Source: Lewinellaceae bacterium (GTDB lineage Bacteria; Bacteroidota; Bacteroidia; Chitinophagales; Saprospiraceae). From it: a DNA stretch of 64,000 bases. Positions 36,301-43,905 of the stretch are shown here, in pieces. How positions within the stretch are numbered: position 1 is the stretch's first letter; every line of letters starts with the position of its first letter. Made by a program: the position numbers and the translations under genes. The notes under the pieces were generated by a model that was given only the letters and a program-made list of their open reading frames with translations, did no database searches and was not told where the DNA came from. The stretch is from the NCBI GenBank assembly GCA_020636025.1, contig JACJYQ010000007.1:124001-188000 (forward strand), written 5' to 3'.

Positions 36301-37054
36301 AATTTTTGGCGCTGACAATTTCATTGACTTCCTCAAAGGCGCCTTGTCCTACTTCAGACACGAATATTTGGCCTGTCTCCGGCTCTAGAGCCATGGAGAA
36401 AGGATTGCGCAATCCGTATGCATAAATAGCCTGGTTTCTACCTTGAACCTCATTGATAAACGGATTGTCGTCGGGAATGCCACCATCATCCTGTATTCTG
36501 ATGATTTTACCAAGGGTTACATCAAGAGACTGCGCATTGCTGCTTTTACCGCCATCCCCTGTGCCGACATATAAATTTCCGTCTTTGCCAAACACCATGG
36601 ATCCACCGTTGTGAATTCCGCTGTTAAGTTTGTCAAAATTGAAAATGACCTGTTCACTTCCAGGTACTGCGAGGGTGCCATTTATCAGAAACCTGCTTAC
36701 CCGGTTATAATTTGAATCTGGAACGGTGTAGTACAGATACAAGTAAGGCAAATTGTCAAAATCGGGATGCAGCGCTATGCCTGAAACACCTCTTTCATTG
36801 AAATCATCCACAGGAATACTCAACACAGGATCAGGTTGCAATGTCCCGTCTGCTGAAACAAGTAAAACCCGACCATCCTTTTGAGCCAGGTAAGCATTGC
36901 CATGATGGTCAAAAGCCATGGCGGTAGGGTTGAGGTTTTCAGCCATTATTTCCTGGACAAATCCCTCGGGCAGTTCAATGCCCTGTCCAGAGGATCGTTG
37001 GAAATTGATCAGCGTTATGAGTATTAGGATCAGGTATTTCATGTGTTTTGCCAT
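33389..37054 (-). CDS. Secreted PQQ-type sugar dehydrogenase with PA14, SdrD-like and T9SS sorting domains
   Basis: The 1221-aa protein has a signal peptide (the ATG at 37042, MKYLILILITL, is an alternative start). Residues about 25-380 form a glucose/sorbosone dehydrogenase propeller (GVSGIALHPDF, GGSMVFGKDGNLYVGTGDGG, YAYGLRNPFSMA, SEVGQGAFEEVNEI). Ig-like regions follow, then a PA14 domain (about 640-790; GFTVRWTGFVLPYFTGIYNF, NSDDGCRLWIGDSL), three SdrD B-like repeats (about 810-1110; GTVWHDLNYDQAIDTNEP), and a T9SS sorting domain (IYPNPVHHRLS). It probably oxidises or binds sugars on the cell surface. PQQ use is inferred. Confidence 0.88.
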   Translation of the reverse strand: MAKHMKYLILILITLINFQRSSGQGIELPEGFVQEIMAENLNPTAMAFDHHGNAYLAQKDGRVLLVSADGTLQPDPVLSIPVDDFNERGVSGIALHPDFDNLPYLYLYYTVPDSNYNRVSRFLINGTLAVPGSEQVIFNFDKLNSGIHNGGSMVFGKDGNLYVGTGDGGKSSNAQSLDVTLGKIIRIQDDGGIPDDNPFINEVQGRNQAIYAYGLRNPFSMALEPETGQIFVSEVGQGAFEEVNEIVSAKNYGWSLIEGPLGSQTAPQDYQDPFFAYPHNQGCAIVGAAIYKPTASNFPSEYLGKYYFADYCNGYLMVLDLQNGVVNDTFARGLKQPVAFAINPLDGSFWYLMRSGIGGGSIDDNTATNNGTLWKVTYTGSGAPFISVNPGDEFVPDGESARFEVQAFGSQPLHYQWQINGVNLPASDSPVLQFHNASLIDHGSLFRCIVSNVHGADTSASAELRVTSNQRPIPEILQPITGLKYQAGDTIRFQGFANDPETGILPDSSLEWYVDFHHDTHTHPVVSSLKHVASGAFIIPQAGETSINTWYRIYLKAKDSEGLEQTTFREIYPAISEFSIEGPNGLLVNVDGLLRPMPYTFESLQKQQHIAQASEQMIIGDSLYLFEKWLERNDHQLIHTFNAPDTQSLTLHALYSSYKLGNGTGLHGEYFIDPEFDLDEDPAALRLDTMINFNWGNTSPFPGLIPNDGFTVRWTGFVLPYFTGIYNFHVNSDDGCRLWIGDSLVIDKWVAQANTENSGSIYLDGGQQIPIILEYLEIGGGANISMKWSGPNTPKALVPKKQLYPPPPYEPATIKGTVWHDLNYDQAIDTNEPLMANTTVLLFSGQDSSIIGTTITGSSGNYKFSGLASDAYFLRFLPASNFSNLIPGVNLDSLGQTVLIQLDPLQSQTLHVSFETPAAEIQGLCFHDLNLDGQPDPGEIRMPGVSVFLFQAPDTLLVGLKQTDLDGRYIFKPVGPGDYFLNFYDPFNAEGLIPSTTHLTNGFSPVIPVSSGQSATVHGPFVSQPGHLLGKVWLDGNGNSFADQGEAGIQGIVLLLYSSDSTFIDARSTNAEGDFVFYNLPAGTYFFVVSSNTIPASLEPSFGVNTSGVSPMFDIHQGSTRAIELGYKPLQLGSNELNEGMDIQIYPNPVHHRLSIITSADLNTPLQISIFDLTGKKVTSSEFDQSDNRIFTLNVDRLAPGMYFIHFDTQFGQLVKRFMKN

Positions 37055-37074
37055 TGCAATTATTAATTAAAACA

Positions 37075-37106
37075 CCCCCAGCTCACATCAGAGATGTGGC
37101 CGGGGG
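37075..37106 (-). terminator. Terminator of the GT2 gene
   Basis: CCCCC (37075-37079) and GGGGG (37102-37106), with an inner CACATC/GATGTG stem, form a GC-rich hairpin followed on the minus strand by GTTTTAATTAAT. Confidence 0.75.
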
Positions 37107-37141
37107 CGGTAGGAAGAATCCGAAAGCCCGTGTTTGAAACC

Positions 37142-39031
37142 TTAGAAATGAAACCCGTATCCGAAAAACACGGCTTTCATGCCGAATACGCTAAATCCAG
37201 ATAGTAAAACGCCCGCCATAATTAACAAAAAAGGTAGGTAAACCAATTTCCTCATAAACCGGTTTTCCCATTTTACATGATGCAACAGTGGAAGGAGTAA
37301 GAAAGCCACGCATAATCCCATAAAGGAAATCTGAAACATCATAAGGGACGCCAACCCAAATCCCAGACCGGTCAGGATTTCAAAGCCCTGCACGATCCTG
37401 GTATCAGGATGACTTTTTGCCAGAAAATTCTTCCAGCTCAGACGGAGTTTACTGAAAAAGCCATTCGACATGCTTTGATTCTTCCCGGTATGTTCAGCCT
37501 GTTTTTGATCCCCGGTTACCAGAAAAAAAGCTTTTCCAGAAATAAAATACGCTATTACGCCAAGGCTCGACAATGGTGTGAGCGCCGCATAAATGGCGGT
37601 ACTATGGCTCAAGAATTTGAATAATTTAAGTGGTTTGTGTAGCAAGGCAACGATAAAAGATAGCACCGGAGCAAAGAAGGTTAATATGGTGATCAGGTAA
37701 AAATCCCAGCCGTAAATGACCTGAAAGTCCGGATTTAAGGCAATCATGGGCATTCTGAACTCAGAGCCGGCTACCACGAAAGTTATGTCCTGACTAAATC
37801 CAAAGAAGTAGGGGAGTGCCAGGTTTGCATTTATCATGAAGAGAAAATACAACAGGGTTAGCGGCAAATTCAGCGTTGGGAAAAGGATGTCCAGCTTCTC
37901 GGTCAACGAGATATTCCTGGCACGCATCAGAAATCCCATTTTTTTCTTTAGAAACTCTGACGTTCCCCGCGTCCATTTCATGTGACGAATACGGAAAGCC
38001 CTGACGGTATCTGGGAAATTTTCGTAGCAAATGATATCTTCCAGAAACCGGCCTCTGTATCCAAGTTCGCGTGCATGAATGGCAAAGCCAAGATCTTCAC
38101 TCACTATATGAGGGAATCCTCCGATCTTCTCCCACACGCTCCTTCTTAGCAAGGCTCCATGTCCCAAAAACATCACAAATCCATAATCATTGCGCAGTGG
38201 CTGGTACCATTTCCAATGGATGTCAATGCCTACGCCAAGTGATTTTGCCAGCGCACTTGAATCATTGGGGTTGGCCCGGTGATTGGCCTGCACAAAACCA
38301 CAAGTGGGATCCGATTCCATAATGGCAACAGTTTTGCTCAGGAAGTCGGTAGGCAGGATCTCATCTGCATCGGCAATGGCGAAATAGGGTTCGTTTATGG
38401 CGTGATTGGCAAGGCCGTAATTCATGTTTCCTGCCTTAAAGCCCTTTCTGTCAGGTCTGCGCACGACCGTTACTCTGTCGGGATATCTAGCGGCGAAGGC
38501 ATCCACCTGATCCTTAAATGATTGCTGCGAGGAATCATCAAGAATGTAGACCTTGTAATTATTGTAGTGCTGTCGAACGCAGGATTCCACGCTTTCTTCC
38601 ACGAAGTCATTACAAGTGGTATATAAAAGAGCTATGGCCGGTTGAGGCATAGCGGTAAGGTCAATATGCGCCGGAATCTGCCCCAGGGCACTTTTTTTGC
38701 CAGTAATCCGATAGAAGAAGGCGAAGGCTATCACGCCCAGATTGTACATGCCATATAACCAGGCAAAATCAATAAAACCTATAAATGTCCAAATCGCCAA
38801 TTTACTGGGCAGGTTATAGGCCATATCAAGCAGCAATAATAATCTTGGCTGAAACCACCATAATGCAGCAAGCCAGCAGGCAAAAATGCTCAGATACATA
38901 GCCGGACTTGGTGCGGCGGCCATTGGCTGGCTTGAAACAGAGGTCCTGGTCGTGTTGCCGGATCTAAGTGCCGGTACTGCCATGGTAGCAGCATTGGGAC
39001 CCGGAGTTTGATTAGAGTGTAATAGATTCAT
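37142..39031 (-). CDS. Membrane GT2 glycosyltransferase (cellulose-synthase-like)
   Basis: The 629-aa protein starts at MNLLHSNQ (39031). Two N-terminal transmembrane segments (about 45-105) precede a GT2 domain with DDSSQQSF (first Asp), ADADEILP (DxD), GHGALLRR and a C-terminal acceptor motif. About four more membrane helices and a C-terminal cytosolic region follow, as in processive polysaccharide synthases. The usual QxxRW reads RHMKW, with Gln to Arg and Arg to Lys. A TPR/beta-barrel protein is encoded 96 bp upstream on the same strand. Synthesis and inner membrane transport of an exopolysaccharide is inferred; the polymer is unknown. Confidence 0.88.
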   Translation of the reverse strand: MNLLHSNQTPGPNAATMAVPALRSGNTTRTSVSSQPMAAAPSPAMYLSIFACWLAALWWFQPRLLLLLDMAYNLPSKLAIWTFIGFIDFAWLYGMYNLGVIAFAFFYRITGKKSALGQIPAHIDLTAMPQPAIALLYTTCNDFVEESVESCVRQHYNNYKVYILDDSSQQSFKDQVDAFAARYPDRVTVVRRPDRKGFKAGNMNYGLANHAINEPYFAIADADEILPTDFLSKTVAIMESDPTCGFVQANHRANPNDSSALAKSLGVGIDIHWKWYQPLRNDYGFVMFLGHGALLRRSVWEKIGGFPHIVSEDLGFAIHARELGYRGRFLEDIICYENFPDTVRAFRIRHMKWTRGTSEFLKKKMGFLMRARNISLTEKLDILFPTLNLPLTLLYFLFMINANLALPYFFGFSQDITFVVAGSEFRMPMIALNPDFQVIYGWDFYLITILTFFAPVLSFIVALLHKPLKLFKFLSHSTAIYAALTPLSSLGVIAYFISGKAFFLVTGDQKQAEHTGKNQSMSNGFFSKLRLSWKNFLAKSHPDTRIVQGFEILTGLGFGLASLMMFQISFMGLCVAFLLLPLLHHVKWENRFMRKLVYLPFLLIMAGVLLSGFSVFGMKAVFFGYGFHF

Positions 39032-39127
39032 GACAAATGAGTATAAGAGATAAGGCCTGGCATAGAGCACAAGCGTTTTGCGATTGCTTTGTTACTGTTG
39101 TTTGGAAAAATCCTTTGGATTGTGTAC

Positions 39128-40459
39128 TCAGCGCTCTAAGCGGAGTTTGGCTCCAATTGACAAGGCAAAGAGCTCATCAATGGGACCTCGTTCCCACCTG
39201 AAAGAACCAAGTCCCCAGACAGTTCTACTGAACGGCAGTACTGCAGTTATATAACCGCCGTACAGCATTTTATCTTCAACTTCTGCGGGCAATCCACTCA
39301 TGCCAAGTATGGCTCCCAAATTCAGTTCATAGCCTTTCTTGTTGCGGAATTGGTTGTTCAGCATAAAGCGGTTTTCTGCTCTTGGAGCTCCTTCAACCCG
39401 CGAAAAGAAATAATACGGTTCGATTGCGTAAGTACTTGACAATGGCACTCGTACACTTCCATATACCAGGTATTCGGTATTCAAAGAATCGCTTATGCCT
39501 AGAAAACCTCCAAGTTTCAGGGAAAATTTATCGGATGGGAAATACACCTGCTCTGTACTGAAAATGTGTTGCACTACATTCTCTGGTAAGAATCTTGCGC
39601 CATACTCTACACGTGAAACGTATCTCTTGCCGATGGGGGTAACCGCTCCAATGGAGAATGCCTGTGCATCCTGATTGGTACGCACCAATGAAGCCAGATC
39701 CATCGATAAGGAATTGTCGTATTTTAAATACATCCACAGGTTATTGGAGACCTGGGCTGTGAGTTGCACCATTCTCAGGCTGAATTTCCCCATGTCTCCT
39801 ATGCCTGAATAACCACTCCAGATGTCCAGTTCTACCGGAGCTGCCAAACCATATGTTCGTTGAAGAAGGTCTTCGGCAATTCTGTTGTCAGGCTCGATGA
39901 GCAGCGCAGAGCGCAGCGCAATGCGTGCTTTTCTGATTTGGTGGTCCAGCAAATAGGCCTGAGCGAGTGCGATGTAGTATTCAATTTGTTTACTGTCCTC
40001 CAGGATGAGCTCTTCAAAATATTTCATTGCTGCCACGCTGTTCCCTTCCCATAGAGATACATAAGCCAGACCTTTCCTGGCCTCGATGCTGCCTGGGTTC
40101 AGGTTTCCCAATTTTTGAAATGAGGACTTCGCAGCAGTGTATTGTTTGGACCAGGCCAGATTGTAGCCATTTCCAACCAGTGCATCGGCGTTACTGGGAT
40201 CAATGGTGAGTGCCAGCTCAAATTGTTCTCTTGCTTCCGAATATTTCTTGGCCCAGGAATAATTGTATGCCTGCCCGATGATGGCCGCCAGATTTTCCGG
40301 ATCCTTTTGAAGAATCTCGTTGTACAGTGCGCGGGCTTTTTCAAACTGGCCAGCTTCCGCAAGGTCTTTTGCCTCTACTACCGTTTGAGCAAAGGTTGTA
40401 ACAGTAGTGGCAATTGTAAACAGAGTAAAAAGGAGTAGAAGTTTTGTTCGCATAGTCAT
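39128..40459 (-). CDS. TPR protein with C-terminal outer membrane beta-barrel (YaiO-like)
   Basis: The 443-aa protein has a signal peptide (MTMRTKLLLLFTLFTIATTV, cleaved near FAQ); it is read from ATG 40459, though the frame is open further upstream. Residues about 30-210 form five TPRs (AEAGQFEKARALYNEILQKD and similar), and residues about 220-443 form a beta-barrel with alternating strands and a C-terminal aromatic residue pattern (WRWERGPIDELFALSIGAKL region). This TPR-plus-barrel layout is seen in polysaccharide exporters such as BcsC/PgaA and in YaiO. Placed directly before a GT2 synthase on the same strand, it is probably the export pore partner. Confidence 0.85.
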   Translation of the reverse strand: MTMRTKLLLLFTLFTIATTVTTFAQTVVEAKDLAEAGQFEKARALYNEILQKDPENLAAIIGQAYNYSWAKKYSEAREQFELALTIDPSNADALVGNGYNLAWSKQYTAAKSSFQKLGNLNPGSIEARKGLAYVSLWEGNSVAAMKYFEELILEDSKQIEYYIALAQAYLLDHQIRKARIALRSALLIEPDNRIAEDLLQRTYGLAAPVELDIWSGYSGIGDMGKFSLRMVQLTAQVSNNLWMYLKYDNSLSMDLASLVRTNQDAQAFSIGAVTPIGKRYVSRVEYGARFLPENVVQHIFSTEQVYFPSDKFSLKLGGFLGISDSLNTEYLVYGSVRVPLSSTYAIEPYYFFSRVEGAPRAENRFMLNNQFRNKKGYELNLGAILGMSGLPAEVEDKMLYGGYITAVLPFSRTVWGLGSFRWERGPIDELFALSIGAKLRLER

Positions 40460-40628
40460 TGCATTTCTTTTCAAATTCAATGATGCAAACATCAGATTCC
40501 CGGGAAATACTTAATGCCTCAACCAGGCCGAATCAGCAGAATTCCAAGCTGAACGGGAATGTAGCAGGGTTGAGTAATTCTGGTGAAAAGGTTATTGGGT
40601 AGCTGTAATGCGGTTCACGATACGATTT

Positions 40629-41990
40629 TCAATGCTCCGTCAAAATCGAATTCAAATAAACTTCCAAATTGGTAAACTGAGGATCAAGGGTGTACAACGC
40701 ATCATCAGCCTTGTTTGAATCCAGCCCATAGGCTTTTTCCCATAGATCCGGCATGCCATCTGAATCTGCGTCGCTAGGAGCTTCCTCTGCTTTCAAATCC
40801 GGCCAGCCGCCTACAGTTGTTTGAGAATCGATAACGCCGTCGCCATAAGTAGGTTTGCCAGACCTCACTTCTTCAATAATTCGGCGGTCTAATGCGTCCC
40901 GTTTGAAACTGGCTCCTGCTTCGGCTAAAACGGCCAGGTATGCTTGTTCGGCACTTTCTTCAGGTATGTCAACGCGCATGGGAACAGCTTTAAATATGTG
41001 TACTGAATCCAATGCTTTGCATTGCACACCTCCTGCCCAGTTGTCTTTGGTGATTTCCGGGAATCCATCGACGTAATTACCGTCCACGTAAAATTTGCCA
41101 ACCGGGGAACTCGGGTTCACGATTCTGTTTCTAATATTTTTATGAGTTGCCGGACCGGCTTTGTAATAATTGTTCACCATGTTGTAATTGCCCTGTTCTC
41201 CGCCATAGGCGCTGTTGTGTTCCCAATTAAAGATCACGTTATTGCGGAAATCAACCACTTCCCACTCCGGATGATGATGATATCGAGAACCGCAAAATCG
41301 GGGATTTCGGCTGGTATGGTTGGCCAACAAATTGTGGTGGAAGCTGGCGTTGTTGCCACCCCAAATTCCTCCATATCCATGCGGGCCCTTGAAATGGACA
41401 GAATTGTTCAGGCTTTCGGAAATGATGCACCACTGCATCGTAACATTCTCGGTGTCGTAAGTAGAGGCTGTTTCATCGGCCGACCAACTCATGGAGCAGT
41501 GGTCGATGATGATGTTTTTGCGTCTTAGACAGGTGAGGGCGTCTTCCTGTTGTCGAAATTCATCGCCCAACCGGAACCGCATGTAACGGACTATGACGTT
41601 GTTGGCCACAATGGAAACATTGTAATTCCGCACACAAATGCCATCGCCCGGAGCAGATTGTCCGGCAATGGTAAGGTCACCAGATGTGATCCTGAGAGGC
41701 GACTCGAGGGCGATGGTTCCTGATACGGTAAATATGATCGTCCTGGGTTCATTTATTTCAAGGGCTTCCCGCAAACTTCCTGGGCCATTGTCGTTGAGAT
41801 TGCTAACCTTTATAACCTTGCCACCCCGACCTCCTGTAGTGTACTTGCCACAACCTTCAGCACCTGGGAAAGCTGGGGCCTGTGGCATTATGCTTAGGCT
41901 TGTAGTCTTTGTATGATCAGATACGCCATGTGATTGACTACAGGCAAAAAAACAGGAAGAGCAAAGGAGATAAATGAGCAGAAATCTCAT
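40629..41990 (-). CDS. PL1-like pectate lyase lipoprotein (second copy)
   Basis: The 453-aa protein starts at MRFLLIYLLCSS (41990), with a lipobox ending FFAC. The parallel beta-helix begins AFPGAEGCGKYTTGGRGG, with VSNLNDNGPGSLREAL, FTVSGTIALESPLRI, PGDGICVRNYNV, IIIDHCSMSWSADE (Ca-binding/catalytic region) and SVHFKGPHGYGGIWGG. The C-terminus has a short D/N-rich DADSDGMPDLWEKAYGLD segment of the thrombospondin-3 calcium type. It cleaves polygalacturonan by beta-elimination, at the cell surface or periplasm. It lies 125 bp downstream of the related 42116-43585 gene. Confidence 0.9.
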   Translation of the reverse strand: MRFLLIYLLCSSCFFACSQSHGVSDHTKTTSLSIMPQAPAFPGAEGCGKYTTGGRGGKVIKVSNLNDNGPGSLREALEINEPRTIIFTVSGTIALESPLRITSGDLTIAGQSAPGDGICVRNYNVSIVANNVIVRYMRFRLGDEFRQQEDALTCLRRKNIIIDHCSMSWSADETASTYDTENVTMQWCIISESLNNSVHFKGPHGYGGIWGGNNASFHHNLLANHTSRNPRFCGSRYHHHPEWEVVDFRNNVIFNWEHNSAYGGEQGNYNMVNNYYKAGPATHKNIRNRIVNPSSPVGKFYVDGNYVDGFPEITKDNWAGGVQCKALDSVHIFKAVPMRVDIPEESAEQAYLAVLAEAGASFKRDALDRRIIEEVRSGKPTYGDGVIDSQTTVGGWPDLKAEEAPSDADSDGMPDLWEKAYGLDSNKADDALYTLDPQFTNLEVYLNSILTEH

Positions 41991-42115
41991 GGCAAACTTT
42001 TTAGGTGACTTTTTTATTGAATTAGTATTTCTCGCAGATTTTACACAGAAATCAGCGTGGAATCTGCGCGAAATAAAACGCATCTTGATATTGCGCGCGA
42101 GTGAAATCCTTTCCG

Positions 42116-43585
42116 CTATTGTTGTCTGGAAACGATATCCTCTACAAGGCTGTTGATGTATACCTCAACATTATCGTATCCACTGCTGAGGTCATTTCCG
42201 TTTGTTTGTTTTTCATTTGAATCCAGCTTTTTGGCTGTTTTCCAGTCATCCGGCATCCCGTCATTGGAACTATCGGTTGGAGCCATAGTGGTATTTAACA
42301 AAGGCCAGCCGCCCACATCTGCCTGACTATCGATGATGCCCTTTGTACCACCTGCAGAGCCATTAAAAGAAAAGGTGCCATTTCTCACATTATCAACTAC
42401 GCGTGAATCAACAGCATCCCTGCTTAATGAAGCACCCGCCACATCCAGCACTTTATCATAAGCGATTTGTGCTGAATGCGTTTTTACATTGCCATTGATC
42501 GGCCATTCATCGCTCAGCCGCATGGCATTCTTATCTGCCTGTGAAACGGTACCATAGCTGGAGTGGAACTGGTTATACACACCGTAAGTCCAGTTGTCGT
42601 CAGTCGCTCTGGTACTTCCATCAACGTAGTTTCCATCTATGAAAAATTTACCCCAGATATCATACACGGCTGTTCCAAGGGTTTTGTTTTTATCAATGGA
42701 AATGATTCTTTCCCGGTTACTTGAGGCAGGGCCTGGTTTGTAGTAACAGTTTACGATGTTGACATTCATGGCTTCTCCGCCGTAGCAACTATTGGCACCC
42801 CAATTGTACATAACATTATTGCGCAGGTCGGTTAGGTCTGATAAGGCAGACGCATCGCCAGCCAATTCTCCCAAACGTGGGTTTCTGCTTTGATGGTGGG
42901 CGAGCAGGTTGTGGTGAAATGAGGCTTTGGTTCCACCCCAAATTCCTCCATATCCATGTGGACCCTTGCTATGAACAGAATTGTTCATGCTTTCTGCGAT
43001 GAGACACCATTGCAAGGTAGTATTCTCATTGGCATACAAGGTCATGCATTCATCCACCGACCAACTCATAGAGCAGTGGTCAATGATTATATTTTTATGG
43101 AAACGGCCCTCCAGGGCATCTGCTTCCTGCATTTCGACATCTCCCAGACGAAAGCGAAGGAATCGAATGATCACATTATCAGCATTCAATATCACGGGGT
43201 AGTCGCGGATACAAATGCCATCTCCGGGCGCGGTTTGACCGGCAATGGTTACATCTCCATTTGTGATCAATAATTTTGATTTCAGGGCTATAGTTCCGGA
43301 AACTTTAAAGAGAATATATCTTGGCCCAATGGCTTCCACTGCTGAGCGGAAACTTCCTGATCCTGAATCGTTCAGGTTGGTTACATACATTACCCGGCCA
43401 CCCCGGCCGCCTGTGGCATCTCTGCCAAAACCTTCCGCACCGGGAAATGCATAAGCTTTTTCCTGAACCTGCGTTGGCCCATCAACAGTACCGCCTGGAG
43501 GCATCTGATCTGCTTTTTTACAGTTGAAGAAAGGCAGCATCAATAATATGCCTAAGAAAAGTACCGGGTGTTTGATGTGTTTCAT
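42116..43585 (-). CDS. PL1-like pectate lyase lipoprotein (first copy)
   Basis: The 489-aa protein starts at MKHIKHPVLFLG (43585) with lipobox FFNC. The architecture matches its neighbour: AFPGAEGFGRDATGGRGG, GDVTIAGQTAPGDGICIRDY, IIIDHCSMSWSVDEC, SVHSKGPHGYGGIWGG, and a C-terminal SSNDGMPDDWKTAKKLD segment. The two are clearly paralogues and probably a duplication with divergence, giving different preferences for methylated or acetylated pectin. REP-like repeats lie just upstream. It is transcribed away from susC with the same polarity as the locus. Confidence 0.9.
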   Translation of the reverse strand: MKHIKHPVLFLGILLMLPFFNCKKADQMPPGGTVDGPTQVQEKAYAFPGAEGFGRDATGGRGGRVMYVTNLNDSGSGSFRSAVEAIGPRYILFKVSGTIALKSKLLITNGDVTIAGQTAPGDGICIRDYPVILNADNVIIRFLRFRLGDVEMQEADALEGRFHKNIIIDHCSMSWSVDECMTLYANENTTLQWCLIAESMNNSVHSKGPHGYGGIWGGTKASFHHNLLAHHQSRNPRLGELAGDASALSDLTDLRNNVMYNWGANSCYGGEAMNVNIVNCYYKPGPASSNRERIISIDKNKTLGTAVYDIWGKFFIDGNYVDGSTRATDDNWTYGVYNQFHSSYGTVSQADKNAMRLSDEWPINGNVKTHSAQIAYDKVLDVAGASLSRDAVDSRVVDNVRNGTFSFNGSAGGTKGIIDSQADVGGWPLLNTTMAPTDSSNDGMPDDWKTAKKLDSNEKQTNGNDLSSGYDNVEVYINSLVEDIVSRQQ

Positions 43586-43695
43586 AACCTTAATGTTGAA
43601 TGTAGGGAGTAGTTTTTGTAGCGATTGCATCTCTGATTTTTGTATGGAATAGACTACCATAAATTAACCAATTCCAGCTCGTCAAAATGTTTAGC

Positions 43696-43737
43696 ACCTC
43701 GCGTTGTGATGCGCTTGGTCAAAATACACAAGCTCGG
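43696..43737 (+). repeat. REP-like dispersed element, copy 3
   Basis: The core at 43711-43737 matches copy 2 in 25 of 27 bases, with the right arm of the hairpin degraded to CAAGCTC. The upstream CGCGTTGTGAT extension is shared with copy 4 and partly with copy 1. Confidence 0.85.
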
Positions 43738-43750
43738 CGTGTTTAATATT

Positions 43751-43789
43751 GTGCGTTGTGATACGCTTGGTCAGAAGGCACAAGCGCGG
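43751..43789 (+). repeat. REP-like dispersed element, copy 4
   Basis: The core is at 43763-43789 with ACGCTTG/CAAGCGC arms and GTTGTGAT directly before. It lies 52 bp after copy 3 in the same orientation, so this pair is direct while copies 1-2 are inverted. Confidence 0.85.
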
Positions 43790-43852
43790 TAGAATATCTG
43801 TGTAATCAGATCCCAAGTTTACCTCGGGATTAAAATCTGTGATAAGACAAGA

Positions 43853-43883
43853 AAAGGCATGGCCGGACGATGGCCATGCCTTT
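43853..43883 (-). terminator. Terminator after susC-susD-DUF5123 operon
   Basis: AAAGGCATGGCC (43853-43864) and GGCCATGCCTTT (43872-43883) form a perfect 12-bp stem with a 7-nt loop. On the minus strand it is followed by TTTTCTTGTCTT. It lies 22 bp past the DUF5123 gene stop. Confidence 0.88.
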
Positions 43884-43905
43884 CTGTATTATGGATAAAA
43901 AGCGA

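Noticed and set aside
40497..40506. TTCCCGGGAA palindrome upstream of the TPR/barrel gene as a second LacI site
   Set aside because: It lacks the AACGTT centre and is only 10 bp, common by chance.
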